Assembly (NCBI GenBank): GCA_002337085.1
Contig: DDFH01000007.1
Coordinates: 62,001 to 126,000 of the forward strand
Direction: 5' to 3'
Length of the DNA stretch: 64,000 bases
From: Hyphomonadaceae bacterium UBA1933
GTDB taxonomy: Bacteria; Pseudomonadota; Alphaproteobacteria; Caulobacterales; Aquidulcibacteraceae
Shown: positions 17,521-26,871 of the stretch, in pieces
How positions within the stretch are numbered: the stretch's first letter is position 1
How the letters are laid out: the number at the start of each line of letters is the position of its first letter
Notes under the pieces: generated by a model
Seen by the model: the letters and a program-made list of their open reading frames with translations, nothing else
Database searches by the model: none
Told to the model about the DNA's origin: nothing
Program-made: the position numbers and the translations under genes

Positions 17521-18570
17521 ATGAAAGCTGCAATTATTGATGTTGCCGGAACAGAGTTAAGTAAAGAAGAAGCAGACTTTTTCAAATCCGCACAGCCTTG
17601 GGCTTTCATTTTATTTGGAAGGTCGTGTCAAAACCCAACCCAAATTCGCAAGCTTTGTGACGATATTCGAAATAGTGTTGATCGCGACTGTTTGATATTC
17701 CTTGATCAAGAAGGGGGTCGTGTACAGCGACTAAAGCCACCACAATTTCCACAATTCCCACCAAATGAGATTTATGGTCGTATTTTTAAAGAAGATCAAG
17801 AAAAGGCACTAGAAGCCGCATATTTGCACCACTTACTAATTGCCGCTGAATTACGTGCAGTTGGTATTAATGCTGATTGTGCGCCATGTGTTGATTTATC
17901 AATTAATGGGGCGCATTCTGTTATTGGCGATCGCGCATTTTCGCAAAACCCAGAAACTATTTCAAAATTAGGTCAGGCTGCAATAAATGGATTACATGAT
18001 GGAAAGGTTGCAAGCGTTATAAAACATATTCCTGGTCATGGTCGCGCGCGGGCAGATAGCCACCATGAATTACCGGTTGTGGAAGAAAGCCTTCAAGAAT
18101 TGCAAATAGATTTCACGCCATTTAAAGCATTGAATAATGCACCAATGGCCATGACGGCGCATGTTAAATATACAAGCCTTGATAGTGAACATTGCGCAAC
18201 ATTGTCACCTACAATCATCAAAAATTTAATTCGTGAAGAATTTGGTTTTAATGGCCTTCTTATGACAGACGATATATCTATGAAGGCACTTAAAGGCAGC
18301 TTAGAAGAAAAGGCGAAAGGCGCAATAAACGCCGGATGCGACGTTGCGATGCTTTGCAATGCACCACTAGATCAACGTGTTGAATTTACTGCCGCATGTC
18401 CAGAACTTGATAATATTGCTTTAGAGCGCGCAATTAATTCCGAAAAAATTGTCAAAGGCAATACAAAAACATTTAATCATGAAGACGCATGGTCGCGCTT
18501 TGCTGCCTTGACAGGTATTGAAAAAGGTACAATGCTTGCCTTGGCGCCAGACCCAACAGAAAGGGTTTAA
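17521..18570 (+). CDS. nagZ: Beta-N-acetylhexosaminidase of peptidoglycan recycling
   Basis: A 349-residue glycoside hydrolase family 3 enzyme that removes N-acetylglucosamine from anhydromuropeptides in the cytoplasm. It shows LDQEGGRVQRL, the GH3 signature KHIPGHGRARADSHHELP (about 168-185, with the Asp-x-His pair D179/H181 on the flexible loop) and the nucleophile Asp in LLMTDD (about 250). No signal peptide. The product of the lytic transglycosylase at 6338-8533 is the kind of substrate it acts on. It precedes scpAB, as in many alphaproteobacteria. Confidence 0.94.
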   Translation: MKAAIIDVAGTELSKEEADFFKSAQPWAFILFGRSCQNPTQIRKLCDDIRNSVDRDCLIFLDQEGGRVQRLKPPQFPQFPPNEIYGRIFKEDQEKALEAAYLHHLLIAAELRAVGINADCAPCVDLSINGAHSVIGDRAFSQNPETISKLGQAAINGLHDGKVASVIKHIPGHGRARADSHHELPVVEESLQELQIDFTPFKALNNAPMAMTAHVKYTSLDSEHCATLSPTIIKNLIREEFGFNGLLMTDDISMKALKGSLEEKAKGAINAGCDVAMLCNAPLDQRVEFTAACPELDNIALERAINSEKIVKGNTKTFNHEDAWSRFAALTGIEKGTMLALAPDPTERV

Positions 18571-18591
18571 TTGGGCGTTTAAGAGGTTTTT

Positions 18592-19401
18592 TTGTCGTCA
18601 CCAGAATTATTTGAAGACAATGAGATTAAGATTGATGCCGCAAAATATGACGGCGTCTCATTGATTGTTGATGTCGATGGATTTGAAGGCCCGCTTCACT
18701 TATTGCTTGAACTTGCCCGAAGTCAAAAGGTTGATTTAACACGTATATCAATTCTTAAGCTTGTGGATCAATATCTTGATTTTGTAACTAAGGCAAAAAA
18801 AGAGAGAATAGAAATAGCTGCCGATTATTTGGTTATGGCTTCGTGGTTGGCATATTTAAAGTCACGTTTATTGCTTCCGAAAAAAAATGAAGACGATAAA
18901 GAAACCGCGCCAGAGCTTTTGTCGTCACACCTTGCGTGGCGCCTCAAAAGACTTGAGACAATGCGCAACAGTGGCGCAAAAATTATGGCAATGCCGCAAA
19001 CTGGAAGTGATATTTTTGTTCGTGGTGCAGCCGAACTTGGTGTTTCGGTTACTAAATTAATTGAAAATGCTGATTTACTGGATCTTTTAAAAGCATATTG
19101 TCGACAACGTAATAAACAAAAAAGCCGCGTTCATACAGTCAAAAATTGGCCTGTTTATGGTCTTGAAGAAGCGCGCAATAATCTACGCGAAAAATTACCG
19201 CAAGACACTGCATGGCATAAGCTTGGCGAATTTGCACCATCTGACATAAAGAAAACAGTGGATGCACCGCCGCCATCATCTTATTACGCTGGTCTGTTTT
19301 CGGCTAGTTTGGAAATGGTCAAAGGTGGCGATTTAAACATAAGACAATTATCAAATTTTGAGGAAGTTTATATTCAAAACAAAAAGGCAAAACTGCCATG
19401 A
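18592..19401 (+). CDS. scpA: Segregation and condensation protein A
   Basis: A 269-residue kleisin subunit that links SMC heads with ScpB in the bacterial condensin. Typical are VDGFEGPLHLLLELARSQKVDLT near residues 28-50, IAADYLVMASWLAYLKSRLLLP near 80-101 and a C-terminal winged-helix-like part (LSNFEEVYIQ). Translation begins at TTG (18592), with AAGAGG seven bases upstream; no ATG exists near the conserved N-terminus. The last four bases overlap the scpB start (ATGA), so the two are coupled. It lies 21 bases after nagZ. Confidence 0.94.
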   Translation: MSSPELFEDNEIKIDAAKYDGVSLIVDVDGFEGPLHLLLELARSQKVDLTRISILKLVDQYLDFVTKAKKERIEIAADYLVMASWLAYLKSRLLLPKKNEDDKETAPELLSSHLAWRLKRLETMRNSGAKIMAMPQTGSDIFVRGAAELGVSVTKLIENADLLDLLKAYCRQRNKQKSRVHTVKNWPVYGLEEARNNLREKLPQDTAWHKLGEFAPSDIKKTVDAPPPSSYYAGLFSASLEMVKGGDLNIRQLSNFEEVYIQNKKAKLP

Positions 19402-20156
19402 GTAATGATGACACAGAACGCGAAATATATGATGCTGTAAAAAAAATTGCACTTCTTAATCATTCAACCGCGAAACCAGAATATGACCTTGCCGATAGTG
19501 CCGATATCTTGGCACAAGAAATCGATGATTTGGAGCGGGCGGTAGAGGCAATTTTATTTGCAAGTTCTGAACCTTTAAGGCCATCTGAAATTGCCGAATA
19601 TATTGGGGCTGAAGAGGGGGTTGGTAATGCACTTGCCCGCCTTAAACGTCATTATAAGGGGCGTGGGGTTACCTTGGTTGAAGTTGGTGGCGGCTGGCGT
19701 TTCCAAACTTCACCTGATTTGGCATTATTATTACATAAACATCGTGAAGAACCCAAAAAATTATCAAATGCAGCGATGGAGACGCTTGCGATTATCGCCT
19801 ATCATCAACCTTGTACGCGTGCAGAAATCGAAGAAATTCGCGGGGTTAGTGTTGGTAAAGGCACTCTCGATTTTTTAATGGAATTAAAATGGGTTAAATA
19901 TGGTGCAAGACGGCGCACAGTTGGGAAACCAATGACATATAAAACCACGGAACAATTCTTATCGCACTTCAACCTATCTGGGCTTGATGATTTACCAGGC
20001 AAGGCAGAACTTCAGGCGCAAGGGTTGTTGAGTGCAAATTTACCTAAAGATTTTGAAATACCAAAACCATTTACATCGCCAAATAATGAGTTAGAGTTTG
20101 AAGAAGATGGTAATGATGCTGATTTTGTGACCGATTTTTTCACAGAAGCTGAATAA
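19398..20156 (+). CDS. scpB: Segregation and condensation protein B
   Basis: A 252-residue SMC-complex partner with two winged-helix domains. Recognisable are LERAVEAILFASSEPLRPSEIAEY (about 44-67), LSNAAMETLAIIAYHQPCTRAEIEEIRGV (about 121-149) and RRTVGKPMTYKTTEQFLSHFNL (about 171-192). An acidic C-terminal tail (about 225-252) extends beyond the core fold, as often in alphaproteobacteria. It is coupled to scpA by an ATGA overlap. The tatA gene begins 109 bases later, with a likely separate promoter in that gap. Confidence 0.94.
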   Translation: MSNDDTEREIYDAVKKIALLNHSTAKPEYDLADSADILAQEIDDLERAVEAILFASSEPLRPSEIAEYIGAEEGVGNALARLKRHYKGRGVTLVEVGGGWRFQTSPDLALLLHKHREEPKKLSNAAMETLAIIAYHQPCTRAEIEEIRGVSVGKGTLDFLMELKWVKYGARRRTVGKPMTYKTTEQFLSHFNLSGLDDLPGKAELQAQGLLSANLPKDFEIPKPFTSPNNELEFEEDGNDADFVTDFFTEAE

Positions 20157-20265
20157 AATTACTTATTTTTAACATCATACCGCAGGTCTTACAGTTTGTT
20201 TCGCTTGTAATTGGTATAGCAACTAATTATCTTATAAGAATAGATTATTAATTGCGGAGAAAACA

Positions 20266-20493
20266 ATGCACGCACCCGGTTTAACCCAGATATTGTTAAT
20301 TTTGCTGCTTGTTCTAGTATTTTTTGGCGGAAGAGGCAAATTATCAGGCATCATGACTGATTTGGCACAAGGTATCAAAGGCTTTAAAAAAGGCCTTCAA
20401 GATGAAGATGTTAAAACAGACGACGCAAAACGTGTTGAAGATGCCAAAACCATTGACGCGACTGTTGTAAACAAAGAAACAACAAATTCATAA
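20266..20493 (+). CDS. tatA: Sec-independent translocase subunit TatA
   Basis: A 75-residue protein: one N-terminal membrane helix (about 4-20, ILLILLLVLVFFGGRGK), the conserved FGxGK-like hinge, an amphipathic helix (LAQGIKGFKKGLQDED) and a short acidic/lysine tail. TatA multimers form the pore through which folded proteins carrying twin-arginine signals cross the inner membrane. GCGGAG precedes the ATG. It leads the tatA-tatB-tatC group; the M48 lipoprotein at 50369 is a candidate substrate. Confidence 0.93.
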   Translation: MHAPGLTQILLILLLVLVFFGGRGKLSGIMTDLAQGIKGFKKGLQDEDVKTDDAKRVEDAKTIDATVVNKETTNS

Positions 20494-20526
20494 TTCCCTT
20501 TGAACTGATGTGTAAAAGGCTTTCGA

Positions 20527-21015
20527 ATGTTTGATGGTGTCGGTTTCGGCGAATGGTTGGTTATTGCCGTTGTTGCCTTATTGGTCGTCGGCCCGAAAGA
20601 CTTGCCCAATTTATTGAAGTCACTTGGTCAATTTACGCGCAAAATGCGTATGATGGCTGATGAATTTAAGAATAATTTTGAAGATATTGCACGCCATTCG
20701 GAAATTACAGAATTACGAAAAGAGCTTGATGAATTACGTAAAGTAAATCCAATTAATCAAATTCGAGACGAATTCAATAGCGCGATTGATATGGGTAGGG
20801 ATATTTATAATTCAAAAACCGAGGAAAAGCCTAATCCAGCATTAGAGCATATTAATGATGAATATATTGCATCACATAATCAGGCAGTTTTAGAAAATGA
20901 AAAAGCTTCCGCTGATAATGTCTCAAATACTGCGGTTATTGACAATATCAAACTTCCAGATGAACCAATAAAAGAAACAGAAAAAATGGTGGTTGTAGAT
21001 GACAAATCTTCCTGA
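20527..21015 (+). CDS. tatB: Sec-independent translocase subunit TatB
   Basis: A 162-residue protein with an N-terminal membrane helix (about 8-24, GEWLVIAVVALLVVGPKDLP), then a long amphipathic helix with many charged residues and an extended low-complexity tail. MFDGVGFGEWLVI and GPKDLPNLLKSLG are TatB hallmarks that distinguish it from TatA. With TatC it forms the twin-arginine signal receptor. Its 3' end overlaps tatC by 17 bases, implying coupled translation. Confidence 0.93.
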   Translation: MFDGVGFGEWLVIAVVALLVVGPKDLPNLLKSLGQFTRKMRMMADEFKNNFEDIARHSEITELRKELDELRKVNPINQIRDEFNSAIDMGRDIYNSKTEEKPNPALEHINDEYIASHNQAVLENEKASADNVSNTAVIDNIKLPDEPIKETEKMVVVDDKSS

Positions 21016-21871
21016 TGATGAAGCACAACTCCCATCCACTATTAATGTTCCAACTGATGAACAAACAACAAAAGATGAAGAACGGATAGAGGCTTCTTCT
21101 GCGCCTTTGCTTAGCCATCTTGAAGAATTGCGTAATCGCTTATTTATTTCAATTTTTGCAATATTCCTTGGCTTTGCGGTTTGTTTTATTTTTTGGCGAC
21201 CAATATTAGAATTTTTAATCCAACCATACAAAGAGGCTGCGGTCGCATTAAAAGGCGCCAATGCATTAAAAGACGGTCTTGGTCTAATATATACAGCGCC
21301 AATGGAAACCGTCTTCTCGCAGCTTGATGTTGCACTTTTTGGTGGGATTTGCTTGGCGTTTCCTATTGTTGCTTGGCAATTATATCGTTTTGTTGCACCG
21401 GGGCTTTATACCAATGAAAAAAAGGCATTTATCCCATTTATGATTATGGCACCTGTACTGTTTGTTGCCGGTGCGGCAATGGCGTATTATATCGCCATGC
21501 CAATGGTGATGAATTTTTCATTACGGCAAGAAATTTCAAATTCAGTCGGTGGCGTAAAAGTAACTTATCAAGGCAAGGTTGCCGATTACATACATATGAT
21601 AACCACATTGGTTATTGGTTTTGGCGTTTGTTTCCAGATTCCCGTTGTGCAACTTATTCTGGGAAAAGCTGATTTAGTTTCTTCTGAATTTTGGCTTAAA
21701 AATGGGCGTTATGCAGTTTTGGCCATTATCACAATTGCTGCTTTCATCACCCCGCCAGACGTGGTTTCACAATTATTATTATCTTTGCCGCTTCTTTTGC
21801 TCTATTATGGTGGCGCATATTTGGTAAAATTAGTTGAGAAAAAACGCGAGCAAGAAGAACCAACCTATTAA
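20999..21871 (+). CDS. tatC: Sec-independent translocase subunit TatC
   Basis: A 290-residue protein with six membrane helices that binds twin-arginine signal peptides. It shows LLSHLEELRNRLFISI (cytoplasmic N-terminus with the conserved Glu residues), FWRPILEFLIQP, IYTAPMETVFSQLDVALFGG, and AFITPPDVVSQLLLSLPLLLLYY near the end. An N-terminal acidic extension of about 35 residues comes before the conserved core. It overlaps tatB by 17 bases and converges on rnr with one base between the stops. In many relatives serS is part of this cluster; it is absent here. Confidence 0.95.
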   Translation: MTNLPDDEAQLPSTINVPTDEQTTKDEERIEASSAPLLSHLEELRNRLFISIFAIFLGFAVCFIFWRPILEFLIQPYKEAAVALKGANALKDGLGLIYTAPMETVFSQLDVALFGGICLAFPIVAWQLYRFVAPGLYTNEKKAFIPFMIMAPVLFVAGAAMAYYIAMPMVMNFSLRQEISNSVGGVKVTYQGKVADYIHMITTLVIGFGVCFQIPVVQLILGKADLVSSEFWLKNGRYAVLAIITIAAFITPPDVVSQLLLSLPLLLLYYGGAYLVKLVEKKREQEEPTY

Positions 21872-21872
21872 T

Positions 21873-24170
21873 CTAACGGCGTTTTTTACCAATTTTTGCT
21901 TTTAAACCTTTTGGGGTTGAACGCCTTTCGCCAAATTTTGGTCCACCTGTTCTGGCACGTCCACCAAGTTTTTGACGTGTGGATTTTGGCGGCGGCCCTT
22001 TTTTAGGATCAGAAACCACCTCAAACATTAATCCACCGGAAACAGGTGCGGCTTCTAACAACCGAACCTTAACCTTCATTCCCAACTCCCAACGATCGCC
22101 TGAAAATTGCCCAATAAGGCTGTGTGCAGCCTCATCATAAACAAAATACTCATCACCTAACTTGGAAACAGGAACAAGACCATCACCCATGGTTTCATCA
22201 AGCCTAACAAAGACACCAAAACCAGTTACCGAAGTAATACGACCATCAAATACCGCGCCAATTCTTTCGGATAAATATGCCGCCAGATAACGATCCGTTG
22301 CGTCGCGTTCTGCTGCCATTGCACGGCGTTCACAATCAGAAATTTCCTGCGCAATTCGTTTTAAAGTTTCACCGGTTGGTGGCTTTTCACCCCAGCCAAT
22401 TCCACCAAGGCCAAGTGCATCAATTAAACTACGATGGACAGATAAATCAGCATAACGTCTAATTGGGCTTGTAAAATGGGCATAACGCTCAAGTTGCAAA
22501 CCAAAGTGACCAAGGTTTTGCGTATCGTAAACGGCCTGTGCTTGTGTACGTAAAATGATTTCATTTATGGTTTGGAAGTTTTCGCCATCACGTTGCGCCT
22601 CAAGCACTTTGTTAAAACGTTTTGGGGTTACAGCCACACCTTTGGCCCATTTTATATTTAATGTCGCCAAGAAATCAGCCAATGCCGCAACTTTGGCATC
22701 ACTTGGCATATCGTGAACACGGTAAATAAGTGGGGCTTTTTTGTTTTCAAGCGCGGTTGCAGCACAGACATTCGCAAGAATCATAAATTCTTCAATTAAT
22801 CTATGGGCATCAAAACGTTCTTTTTGTGTAATGCTTTCAACTCTGCCCTCTGGGGAAAGGATTATTCTGCGTTCAGATGATGCAATTTCTAGCGGTTCAC
22901 GTTCGGCACGCTCTATTTTGCGTGCTTCATATGCCGCCCAAAGTGGTTTTAAAACAGTTTCAAGAATTGGCGTTGTTTTTTCATCTGGTGTGCCATCAAT
23001 TGCTAATTGTGCCTGTGTATAGGTGAGGCGAGCAGCAGATTTCATTAGCCCCCTAAAAAATTCAAATCCTTTTAGCTCACCCTCATTATCAATATTCATT
23101 TTAACGGCAAGGCATGCACGTTCTTCATTCTCACGCAATGAACATAAATCAGCGGATAATTTAAACGGCAACATTGGGACAACGCGATCAGGAAAATAAA
23201 CCGAGTTACCGCGTTTTTGCGAACCAATATCTAAAGGTGAATTGGTTGTTACATAATGTGCAACATCGGCAATAGCGACCCAAACATTAAAACCTTTATC
23301 CGTTTTTTCTGCATATACTGCATCATCATGATCACGCGCATCATCGGGGTCAATGGTTACAAGTGGTAAGTGCCGCAAGTCGGTTCGATATTCAAGTTTG
23401 CAGGGTTCTGCTGCTGCAGCTTGTGCTTCTTCTTCGGGGGTGAAACCAATGGGGATTGAATGCGCGGCAATTGCAAGAATTGATGCTGATTTAGGGTCAT
23501 TATTATTTCCCAAAACTTCAACAATTTCACATTTTCTTGGACCATAACCACGGTTAGGCAATATGCGAACCGCAACCAAATCACCATCTTTTGCATCGCC
23601 AAGATGTTGCGGCAAAACCAATAATTCCTGTTTTTGCTTTTTATCAGCCGGAATAATACGCCCGCCACTTTGTGGATTATGTAGTGCTAAAACCCCGTAA
23701 ATCTTTTCAATAACAAGCCCAAGTTTTTTGACAATTTTTACTTGCCAGATATTCTCTTTTTCATTGCGACTGGTTAACCCGACAAAACGTTCACCAATGC
23801 CAACACTAAGGTTTTTATCAGATTGAATATGGCTCTGAATAATTATTTTGGCACCAGTAACACCATCTTCATCAACCACACGCGCCCAAACATCGCCCAT
23901 ATCGTCAACTTCAACAGCTTGAAATATCCCTGTCTTTGGCGGGGTTGATTGGGTTTTTATGTCACGGCGACGATGAACATCAACAGTGCCATCCGATGAA
24001 AGTTCACGAAGATATTGGTTTAAAACCCGGCGTTCATCACCTTTTATACCAAAATGTTTGGCTATTTCACGTTTTGTGATTTGTCCATTCTGGCTCTCGA
24101 TAAAACGCAACAATGATGCCTTATCAAATATTATTGGGCTGGGCTTGTTACGTTTTAATTTTTTATTCAA
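21873..24170 (-). CDS. rnr: Ribonuclease R
   Basis: A 765-residue 3'-5' exoribonuclease that degrades structured RNA. Domain order: a winged-helix N-terminal region (about 15-65), cold-shock-type RNA-binding domains (about 75-220), the RNB catalytic domain with the Asp cluster IDPDDARDHDDAVY (273-286), an S1 domain near 640-725 (FDGRITSVTGFGVFVRL), and a basic Lys/Arg-rich tail that suits double-stranded RNA binding. It converges with tatC and lies two bases after topA, so it is probably part of the pyrB-to-rnr transcript. With SmpB (9554-10048) it takes part in trans-translation RNA decay in other bacteria. Confidence 0.95.
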   Translation of the reverse strand: MNKKLKRNKPSPIIFDKASLLRFIESQNGQITKREIAKHFGIKGDERRVLNQYLRELSSDGTVDVHRRRDIKTQSTPPKTGIFQAVEVDDMGDVWARVVDEDGVTGAKIIIQSHIQSDKNLSVGIGERFVGLTSRNEKENIWQVKIVKKLGLVIEKIYGVLALHNPQSGGRIIPADKKQKQELLVLPQHLGDAKDGDLVAVRILPNRGYGPRKCEIVEVLGNNNDPKSASILAIAAHSIPIGFTPEEEAQAAAAEPCKLEYRTDLRHLPLVTIDPDDARDHDDAVYAEKTDKGFNVWVAIADVAHYVTTNSPLDIGSQKRGNSVYFPDRVVPMLPFKLSADLCSLRENEERACLAVKMNIDNEGELKGFEFFRGLMKSAARLTYTQAQLAIDGTPDEKTTPILETVLKPLWAAYEARKIERAEREPLEIASSERRIILSPEGRVESITQKERFDAHRLIEEFMILANVCAATALENKKAPLIYRVHDMPSDAKVAALADFLATLNIKWAKGVAVTPKRFNKVLEAQRDGENFQTINEIILRTQAQAVYDTQNLGHFGLQLERYAHFTSPIRRYADLSVHRSLIDALGLGGIGWGEKPPTGETLKRIAQEISDCERRAMAAERDATDRYLAAYLSERIGAVFDGRITSVTGFGVFVRLDETMGDGLVPVSKLGDEYFVYDEAAHSLIGQFSGDRWELGMKVKVRLLEAAPVSGGLMFEVVSDPKKGPPPKSTRQKLGGRARTGGPKFGERRSTPKGLKAKIGKKRR

Positions 24171-24172
24171 GA

Positions 24173-26797
24173 TTATTTTGCCTTCGCTTTAGTGGTTTTA
24201 GTTGTAGTAGCTTTTTTTGCCACGGTCTTTTTGGCAGGGGCTTTCTTTGTGGTAGCAGCTTTTCTTGTTGTTTTCTTTTTTGCGGGGCCAAGTGCGGCAC
24301 GTGCCTCAATTAAACCAATTGCAATTTCCAAAGTTAAATCATCTTGGGCAATATCTTTTGGCAAAGTGGCATTAGTTTTACCATCTGTTACATAAGCGCC
24401 ATAGCGACCACTCATAAGTTTTATTTCAGCATCACCATTCTTGCCCAATTCTTTTAATGCAGCAGGGGCAGTGCGACCACCACGGCCGCCACCAGCACGC
24501 TTTTCAGCGAGCAAAGTAACCGCACGGTTTAGACCAACTTCAAACACTTCATTGGCATCTTTTAAATTTGCAAAAGTGCCATCATGCAAAATATATGGCC
24601 CAAAGCGTCCGAAATTGGCAACAATTTCTTTACCATCATCCGGGTGATTACCAATTACACGCGGTAAAGATAATAATTCCATTGCAACATCAAAAGTAAC
24701 ATCACGATTAAAGCCACGAGGAATTGTTGAACGTTTTGGTTTTTCCTTTGAACCTTTTTCCGGATCTTCACCCAATTGAACATATGGGCCAAAGCGACCA
24801 TTGCGAAGATAAACATTTAAGCCTGTTTTATCATCAACCCCTAGTGCTTCATCATTGTTCGTTGCCAAGGCATCTTTGGCATCACTATCAGAAACACCTA
24901 ATTGGCGGGTATATTTGCATTCAGGATAGTTTGAACAACCGGTAAATGCACCATAACGACTTACTTTTAATGATAGTTCACCAGTGCCGCAGGTTGGGCA
25001 AACACGGCTCTGTTTACCATTTTCATCGACTGGAAACAAATAAGAACCAAGGCGTTCATTAAGTGAATCTATAACTTGGGTAATTCGCACATCAGCCATA
25101 TCAGTTATGCCTTTGTGGAAATCATCATAGAAATCATGTAATAATTTCTTATACTCAAGCTCACCATTGGAAACCAAATCTAATTGCTCTTCAAGACCGG
25201 CTGTAAAGTCATATTGAACATATTTATTGAAGAAGCTTTCAAGGAATGCAGTTACCAAACGTCCCTTAACCTCTGGATGGAAACGGTTTTTCTCAAGGCG
25301 GATATATTCCCTGTCTTGAAGAACAGAAATAGTCGAAGCATAGGTTGATGGGCGACCGATTCCGATTTCTTCCATCTTTTTAACCAAAGTCGCCTCTGAA
25401 TAACGTGGCGGCGGTTCGGTAAAATGTTGCAATGGCTTGATATCAGAAATGATTGCCGCTTCACCAACATTTACTTTTGGTAGGCGCGCATTTTCCTCAT
25501 CATCGCCATCGTCTTTACCTTCTTGATAAAGTTTCAAGAAGCCTTCAAATAAAATTACTTGTCCGGTCGCGCGCAAGGTTGACTTTTTATCGGTTGCTTC
25601 AAGGTCAATTGTTGTGCGTTCGACCAAGGCACTTTCCATTTGTGAAGCAATTGCACGTTTCCAAATCAAATCATAAAGTTTTGCCATATCTTCATTTAAA
25701 CGAATACTTTTTGGCAAGCGCCCCATATCTGTTGGACGTATAGCTTCGTGCGCTTCTTGGGCATTTTTGGCTTTTACATCATATTGGCGCGGTGCTTTTG
25801 GAACAAAATTATCACCATATTCACGACCAATAACCGAACGTGCGGCAAATATCGCCTCATTTTCCATGGAAACGCCATCGGTACGCATATAGGTGATAAG
25901 ACCAACTGTTTCGCCACCAATATCAACGCCTTCATAAAGCCGTTGCGCAACGTCCATTGTCCGCTTTGCTGAGAAACCTAGCTTACGCGCAGCTTCTTGC
26001 TGTAAAGTTGACGTTGTAAATGGTGGCTGTGGGTGGCGTTTATGGGGTTTGGCATCAACCGATGAAATCGCATAAGAAGATGCCGCAATTTGGGCAACCG
26101 CCGCATTTGCGCTGGCTTCATTCTTAATATCTTTTTTATCAAGCTTTTTGCCATTAAGCGCGATTAGTCTAAGCGGGAAGGGGGTTGAATTTTCGGTTTT
26201 CCCACTTGCCGTAATTGACCAATATTCTTCGCTTATAAAAGCTTCTATTTCTTGTTCACGTTCAACAACAAGACGCAAAGCCGCAGATTGAACACGGCCC
26301 GCTGAACGCGCACCAGGAAGTTTACGCCATAATACGGGCGACAATTCAAAACCAACCAAATAATCAAGCGCACGGCGTGCCAAATATGCATCGACCAATT
26401 CTTGATTTATTTCACGTGGGTTACGCATTGCCTCCAAAACTGCTTGTTTGGTAATCGCATTAAAAGTAACCCGTGAAAGTGGAATTTTTCCCAATAGTTT
26501 TTTTTGTTTTAGGATTTCCGCTATATGCCATGAAATGGCTTCACCTTCTCTATCAGGGTCGGTTGCAAGAATGACGGCAGAAGCTTTTTTAACTTTTTCA
26601 GTAATTTCCTTAATCCGCTCTTTGCCACGTGCATCTGCTTCAAAGTGCATTGCAAAATCATGTTCAGGATCAACTGAGCCATCTTTTGAAGGTAAATCGC
26701 GCACGTGACCAAAACTGGCGATTACGTCATAGTCTGTGCCGATGTATTTATTAATTGTTTTTGCTTTTGCGGGGGATTCAACGATTACTAATTGCAT
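24173..26797 (-). CDS. topA: DNA topoisomerase I
   Basis: A type IA topoisomerase of about 874 residues that relaxes negative supercoils. The TOPRIM domain carries SFGHVRDLPSKDG and ATDPDREGEA (about 79-87); the catalytic Tyr is Y303 in GLITYMRTDGV. One four-Cys zinc finger follows (CPTCGTGELSLKVSRYGAF, then CSNYPECKY), then repeated C-terminal domains (NGRFGPYVQLGE, FGRFGPYILHDG, SGRYGAYVTDGK) and a Lys/Ala/Thr-rich tail, a common alphaproteobacterial form. The frame can start at a TTG at 26806; the ATG at 26797 matches the family start MxLVIVESPAKAKT. Confidence 0.96.
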   Translation of the reverse strand: MQLVIVESPAKAKTINKYIGTDYDVIASFGHVRDLPSKDGSVDPEHDFAMHFEADARGKERIKEITEKVKKASAVILATDPDREGEAISWHIAEILKQKKLLGKIPLSRVTFNAITKQAVLEAMRNPREINQELVDAYLARRALDYLVGFELSPVLWRKLPGARSAGRVQSAALRLVVEREQEIEAFISEEYWSITASGKTENSTPFPLRLIALNGKKLDKKDIKNEASANAAVAQIAASSYAISSVDAKPHKRHPQPPFTTSTLQQEAARKLGFSAKRTMDVAQRLYEGVDIGGETVGLITYMRTDGVSMENEAIFAARSVIGREYGDNFVPKAPRQYDVKAKNAQEAHEAIRPTDMGRLPKSIRLNEDMAKLYDLIWKRAIASQMESALVERTTIDLEATDKKSTLRATGQVILFEGFLKLYQEGKDDGDDEENARLPKVNVGEAAIISDIKPLQHFTEPPPRYSEATLVKKMEEIGIGRPSTYASTISVLQDREYIRLEKNRFHPEVKGRLVTAFLESFFNKYVQYDFTAGLEEQLDLVSNGELEYKKLLHDFYDDFHKGITDMADVRITQVIDSLNERLGSYLFPVDENGKQSRVCPTCGTGELSLKVSRYGAFTGCSNYPECKYTRQLGVSDSDAKDALATNNDEALGVDDKTGLNVYLRNGRFGPYVQLGEDPEKGSKEKPKRSTIPRGFNRDVTFDVAMELLSLPRVIGNHPDDGKEIVANFGRFGPYILHDGTFANLKDANEVFEVGLNRAVTLLAEKRAGGGRGGRTAPAALKELGKNGDAEIKLMSGRYGAYVTDGKTNATLPKDIAQDDLTLEIAIGLIEARAALGPAKKKTTRKAATTKKAPAKKTVAKKATTTKTTKAKAK

Positions 26798-26871
26798 ATC
26801 TACCAAATTGTTCTTGTTTCATTCTAAGCCTTGCACTTAGTTTACCAGTTTTGTCAAGCACAAGCCTTAGT

